Origin: Trabulsiella odontotermitis
Lineage (GTDB): Bacteria > Pseudomonadota > Gammaproteobacteria > Enterobacterales > Enterobacteriaceae
NCBI RefSeq assembly: GCF_030053895.1
Contig: NZ_CP125781.1
Coordinates: 3,100,001-3,164,000, forward strand
DNA: 64,000 nucleotides
Direction of reading: 5' to 3'
Part shown: in pieces, positions 60,996-64,000 of the stretch
Position numbering within the stretch: position 1 is the first letter of the stretch
Layout of the letters: each line of letters opens with the position of its first letter
Notes under the pieces: model-generated
Told to the model about the DNA's origin: nothing
What the model saw: the letters and a program-made list of their open reading frames with translations, nothing else
Database searches by the model: none
Translations under genes and position numbers: made by a program

Positions 60996-62372
60996 ATGTT
61001 AATGATAATGGTCGAACTCCTTATCGGGGTTCTGGTGGTGACGGGCGTGGCCCGCTATATCATCAAAGGGTATTCCGCCACGGGGGTATTATTTGTCGGC
61101 GGTTTGTTATTGCTGATCGTCAGTGCCTTAATGGGGCATAAGATTTTACCGTCAAGTAACACCAGCACCGGTTATTCTGCCACTGACATCGTCGAATACG
61201 TTAAAATTCTGCTGATGAGCCGCGGCGGCGATCTCGGCATGATGATCATGATGCTGTGTGGTTTTGCCGCCTATATGACGCATATCGGCGCCAACGATAT
61301 CGTTGTTAAGCTGGCTTCAAAACCACTGCGCTATATCAACTCCCCTTACCTGCTGATGATTGCGGCGTACTTCGTTGCCTGTCTGATGTCGCTGGCGGTC
61401 TCTTCCGCAACCGGCCTCGGCGTGCTGTTAATGGCAACGCTGTTCCCGGTCATGGTCAACGTCGGCATCAGCCGTGGCGCAGCCGCCGCTATTTGCGCCT
61501 CGCCGGCCGCTATTATTCTCGCCCCGACGTCTGGCGACGTGGTGCTGGCAGCACAGGCGGCAGAAATGCCGTTGATTGATTTTGCCTTCAAAACCACGCT
61601 GCCCATCTCCATTGCGGCGATTATTTGCATGGCAATCGCTCACTTTTTCTGGCAGCGCTATCTGGATAAAAAAGAGAACGCCGTGCACGAAATGCTGGAT
61701 GTGAACGAAATCACCACTACCGCTCCGGCGTTTTATGCCATTCTGCCGTTTACTCCCATCGTTGGCGTGCTGATTTTTGACGGCAAATGGGGCCCGGAAC
61801 TGCACATCATCACCATTCTGGTCATTTGCATGCTGCTGGCGGCGGTGCTGGAATTTATCCGCGGCTTCAACACGAAAAAAGTGTTTGCTGGTCTGGACGT
61901 GGCGTACCGCGGCATGGCGGATGCCTTCGCCAACGTGGTAATGCTGCTGGTCGCGGCGGGGGTATTCGCGCAGGGCCTGAGCACCATCGGCTTTATCGAC
62001 AGTCTGATCGCCATCGCCACCTCGTTTGGTTCGGCCAGTATTATTCTGATGCTGGTCCTGGTCATTCTGACCATGCTGGCGGCCGTCACCACCGGTTCGG
62101 GTAACGCGCCGTTCTACGCGTTTGTGGAGATGATCCCGAAACTGGCGCAGTCGTCCGGTATCAACCCGGCCTATCTGTCGATTCCGATGCTGCAGGCCTC
62201 AAACCTCGGTCGTACCATCTCCCCGGTTTCTGGCGTGGTGGTTGCCGTCGCGGGTATGGCAAAAATTTCGCCGTTTGAAGTGGTGAAACGCACCTCGGTT
62301 CCGGTGCTGGTTGGCCTGATCGTGGTGATTATCGCAACGGAAATTCTGGTGCCTTCCGCCCGGATCCTGTAA
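60996..62372 (+). CDS. dcuC: Anaerobic C4-dicarboxylate transporter DcuC
   Basis: Inner-membrane carrier for succinate efflux and C4-dicarboxylate exchange in fermenting cells. The 458-residue protein has about 12-14 hydrophobic spans and the conserved stretches SSATGLGVLLMATLFPVM and TTGSGNAPFYAFVEM. The ATG giving MLMIMVELLIGV is closest to the E. coli start; a TTG six codons upstream and two further ATGs are alternatives. The C-terminus is shorter than in E. coli (ends PSARIL). The upstream 301-base gap has an FNR-like half site TTGAT near 60895 only, which is weak. Confidence 0.95.
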   Translation: MLMIMVELLIGVLVVTGVARYIIKGYSATGVLFVGGLLLLIVSALMGHKILPSSNTSTGYSATDIVEYVKILLMSRGGDLGMMIMMLCGFAAYMTHIGANDIVVKLASKPLRYINSPYLLMIAAYFVACLMSLAVSSATGLGVLLMATLFPVMVNVGISRGAAAAICASPAAIILAPTSGDVVLAAQAAEMPLIDFAFKTTLPISIAAIICMAIAHFFWQRYLDKKENAVHEMLDVNEITTTAPAFYAILPFTPIVGVLIFDGKWGPELHIITILVICMLLAAVLEFIRGFNTKKVFAGLDVAYRGMADAFANVVMLLVAAGVFAQGLSTIGFIDSLIAIATSFGSASIILMLVLVILTMLAAVTTGSGNAPFYAFVEMIPKLAQSSGINPAYLSIPMLQASNLGRTISPVSGVVVAVAGMAKISPFEVVKRTSVPVLVGLIVVIIATEILVPSARIL

Positions 62373-62386
62373 CGCGTGGTATTGAT

Positions 62387-62414
62387 GAAAAGGCGCCTGT
62401 GGGCGCCTTTTTTA
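62387..62414 (+). terminator. dcuC terminator
   Basis: AAAGGCGCC and GGCGCCTTT pair around TGTG, followed by TTTT. Confidence 0.85.
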
Positions 62415-62465
62415 TGCTTTAATTAGTCGCATAAATCAATCAACGCCAAATCATCAGGAATATAA

Positions 62466-63275
62466 ATGTTCAGGAAGGATATTGCTGCCTGCGCCGCGAC
62501 CGTCGCTGCAGTTTTCTGCGCGACCAGCGTCGTTGCCGCCCCGCTGACTGCCACCCGCTACGCTGATTTTGATCGTTATGTTCTGGCGCTCTCCTGGCAG
62601 ACCGGCTTTTGCCAGAGCCAGCACGATATGAATCGCGATGAGCCCGCCGAATGCCAGTCGCAGCGAGAACAAAAGGATAAAACCCGCAATCTCACCGTGC
62701 ACGGATTGTGGCCTGGACTCCCCAAATCGATTGCGTCACGCGGCGTTGATGAGCGTCGCTGGATGCGTTTTGGCTGCGCGACGCGCCCAATCCCCAACAT
62801 GCCGGAAGCCCGCGCCAGCCGAAAATGCGCGGCAGCAGAAACCGGCCTGTCACTGGAGATGGCTAACCAGCTCAATAACGTGATGCCGGGCGCGGGCGGA
62901 AATTCCTGTCTTGAACGTTACGAATACGCCAAGCACGGCGTCTGTTTTGGCTTCGATCCCGATGCCTACTTTGGCACAATGGTACGGCTGAACGGGGAAA
63001 TCCGGCAGAGCGCGGTGGGTCAGTTCCTTGCCGACAACTATGGCAAGACAGTCAGCCGCAACGATTTTAACGCCGCAGTGGCGAAAAGCTGGGGCAAAGA
63101 GGGCGTCAGCGCCTTTAAATTAACCTGTGACGGCAACCCCGCCTGGCTCACGGAAGTGCAAATCTCCATCAAAGCCTCGGCCATCAACGCCCCGCTAAGC
63201 CGTGACGCGTTGCTGCGACAACCGCACCCAGGCAACTGCGGCAAGCAGTTTGTCATCGATAAAGCCGGTTATTAA
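62466..63275 (+). CDS. rna: Ribonuclease I Rna (RNase T2 family)
   Basis: Periplasmic broad-specificity endoribonuclease giving 2',3'-cyclic products. The 269-residue precursor has a signal peptide (about 24 residues, cleavage after VVA) and the two T2 catalytic motifs LTVHGLWPG and ERYEYAKHGVC. It lies directly after dcuC; in E. coli the citrate fermentation cluster citAB-citCDEFXGT separates these two genes. No terminator with a T tract is obvious after it. Confidence 0.95.
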   Translation: MFRKDIAACAATVAAVFCATSVVAAPLTATRYADFDRYVLALSWQTGFCQSQHDMNRDEPAECQSQREQKDKTRNLTVHGLWPGLPKSIASRGVDERRWMRFGCATRPIPNMPEARASRKCAAAETGLSLEMANQLNNVMPGAGGNSCLERYEYAKHGVCFGFDPDAYFGTMVRLNGEIRQSAVGQFLADNYGKTVSRNDFNAAVAKSWGKEGVSAFKLTCDGNPAWLTEVQISIKASAINAPLSRDALLRQPHPGNCGKQFVIDKAGY

Positions 63276-63310
63276 GGATTGCCCGGCGCCATATGCGTCG
63301 GGCAACATCG

Positions 63311-64000
63311 TCAGCGCTGAAGAAACGCCAGCAGGTCCTCGTTAATCTGCTGCTTATGGGTTGTACAAATCCCGTGAGAGCCCCCTTTGTAAACTTTCAG
63401 CTCTGCATCCGGCAGCATTTCCGCCGCCACTTTGCCGCAAGTTTCAAAGGGAACAATCTGATCGTCATCACCGTGGATCACCAACGTCGGGATCGTCATC
63501 CGGCGCAGATCTTCACGCAGGTCGGTTTCCGAAAATGCTTTGATGCAGTCATAAAGCGCTTTAATCGAGCCCTGTAGTCCCTGCGCGACAAACCCCTGGC
63601 GCACAGCTTCAGACGCTTTCGCGCCGTCACGGTTATAGCCATAAAATGCCTGCGTCAGCTCATAGAAAAAGGCACCACGATCGTTTATCACCCCTTCGCG
63701 GATCCCGTCGAAGACCTCTTTTGGTACGCCATTCGGGTTGAAATCCGTTTTGATCATAATCGGCGTCACCGCGCCGATCAGCACCGCTTTTGCCACCCGC
63801 TCCGTACCGTGGCGACCAATGTAGCGCGCCACTTCGCCGCCACCGGTTGAGTGACCGACATGCACCGCATTTTTCAGGTTCAGATGCGCGGTCAGTTGCG
63901 CCAGATCGTCGCCATACTGATCCATATTATGCCCGTCCCAGGGCTGCGCCGAACGGCCATGCCCGCGACGGTCGTGAGCAATCACGCGATATCCCTTTGA
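63311..64000 (-). CDS. Alpha/beta hydrolase, non-haem chloroperoxidase type (5' end beyond the window)
   Basis: The last 229 codons of an alpha/beta-hydrolase gene; the frame is open to the window edge (SKGYRV before IAHDRRGHGRS), so the start lies outside. Visible are the strand-turn region AHDRRGHGRSAQPWDGH, the nucleophile elbow GHSTGGGE, the acid in VIHGDDDQIVPF and the His in GGSHGICTTH. These fit the non-haem chloroperoxidase/arylesterase group, usually of unknown natural substrate. It occupies the position where E. coli has rnk or cit genes, so it may be lineage-specific. Convergent with rna. Confidence 0.85.
   Translation of the reverse strand, partial: SKGYRVIAHDRRGHGRSAQPWDGHNMDQYGDDLAQLTAHLNLKNAVHVGHSTGGGEVARYIGRHGTERVAKAVLIGAVTPIMIKTDFNPNGVPKEVFDGIREGVINDRGAFFYELTQAFYGYNRDGAKASEAVRQGFVAQGLQGSIKALYDCIKAFSETDLREDLRRMTIPTLVIHGDDDQIVPFETCGKVAAEMLPDAELKVYKGGSHGICTTHKQQINEDLLAFLQR

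Noticed and set aside
1..64000. A new defence, phage or secretion system
   Set aside because: Every large ORF is accounted for by a known core gene or by IS150; no unexplained multigene cluster is present.

Overview
This is a stretch of conserved enterobacterial chromosome. Nearly every gene is recognisable by length, motifs and order as the counterpart of the E. coli K-12 kdp-to-rna segment (about 14-16 min), read in the opposite direction. The proteins look like those of Citrobacter or Salmonella-type Enterobacteriaceae: PagP has a Salmonella-like N-terminus and YbeM is intact, unlike in K-12. I favour Citrobacter or a close relative, but the species cannot be fixed from the sequence alone. 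No phage, CRISPR array, toxin island or obviously new multigene system is visible. The notable items are two damaged genes, several well preserved RNA and operator controls, and a duplicated tRNA segment.

Layout. 1-5943: kdpB (5' end missing), kdpC, kdpD, kdpE (potassium ATPase and its two-component system). 5944-10086: the ornithine-sensing leader peptide gene speFL, then speF-potE. 10166-12385: pgm and seqA (minus strand). 12569-15191: ybfF, ybfE, fldA, fur. 15297-18537: chiQ and chiP (minus strand), with chiP split by a complete IS150-type element carrying a CTG target duplication. 18958-20625: glnS. 20810-27193: the amino-sugar regulon, nagE diverging from nagBACD. 27443-29107: asnB. 29326-30132: a seven-gene tRNA operon (Met, Leu, Gln, Gln, Met, Gln, Gln) containing two decayed Gln tRNA-like copies.

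30219-42245: ubiF (minus), miaB, the ybeZ-ybeY-ybeX-lnt cluster, gltIJKL with an apparent sigma-54 promoter and the SroC small RNA, rihA, and ybeL (minus). 42460-47941: leuS-lptE-holA-nadD-cobC. 48197-54888: rsfS-rlmH-mrdA-mrdB-rlpA, dacA, ybeD (ribosome silencing, rod-shape elongation and cell wall). 54980-57989: lipB, disrupted by a small internal out-of-frame deletion, then ybeF and an intact lipA. 58077-63275: tatE, ybeM, crcB, cspE, pagP, dcuC, rna. 63311-64000: the 3' part of an alpha/beta hydrolase gene.

How the parts connect. NagC, encoded here, probably acts on paired operators both between nagE and nagB and upstream of chiP, linking GlcNAc use with chitooligosaccharide uptake; the IS150 insertion cuts that link at the porin. 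The lipB lesion should abolish endogenous octanoyl transfer while LipA remains, predicting dependence on lipoate scavenging unless another enzyme substitutes. RNA-level control is visible at speF (arrest peptide with a hairpin over its stop codon), chiP (ChiX site over the ribosome binding site), gltI (C/A-rich GcvB-type element and SroC) and fur (overlapping upstream ORF). Comparisons with E. coli and Salmonella proteins are from memory, not from a database search.
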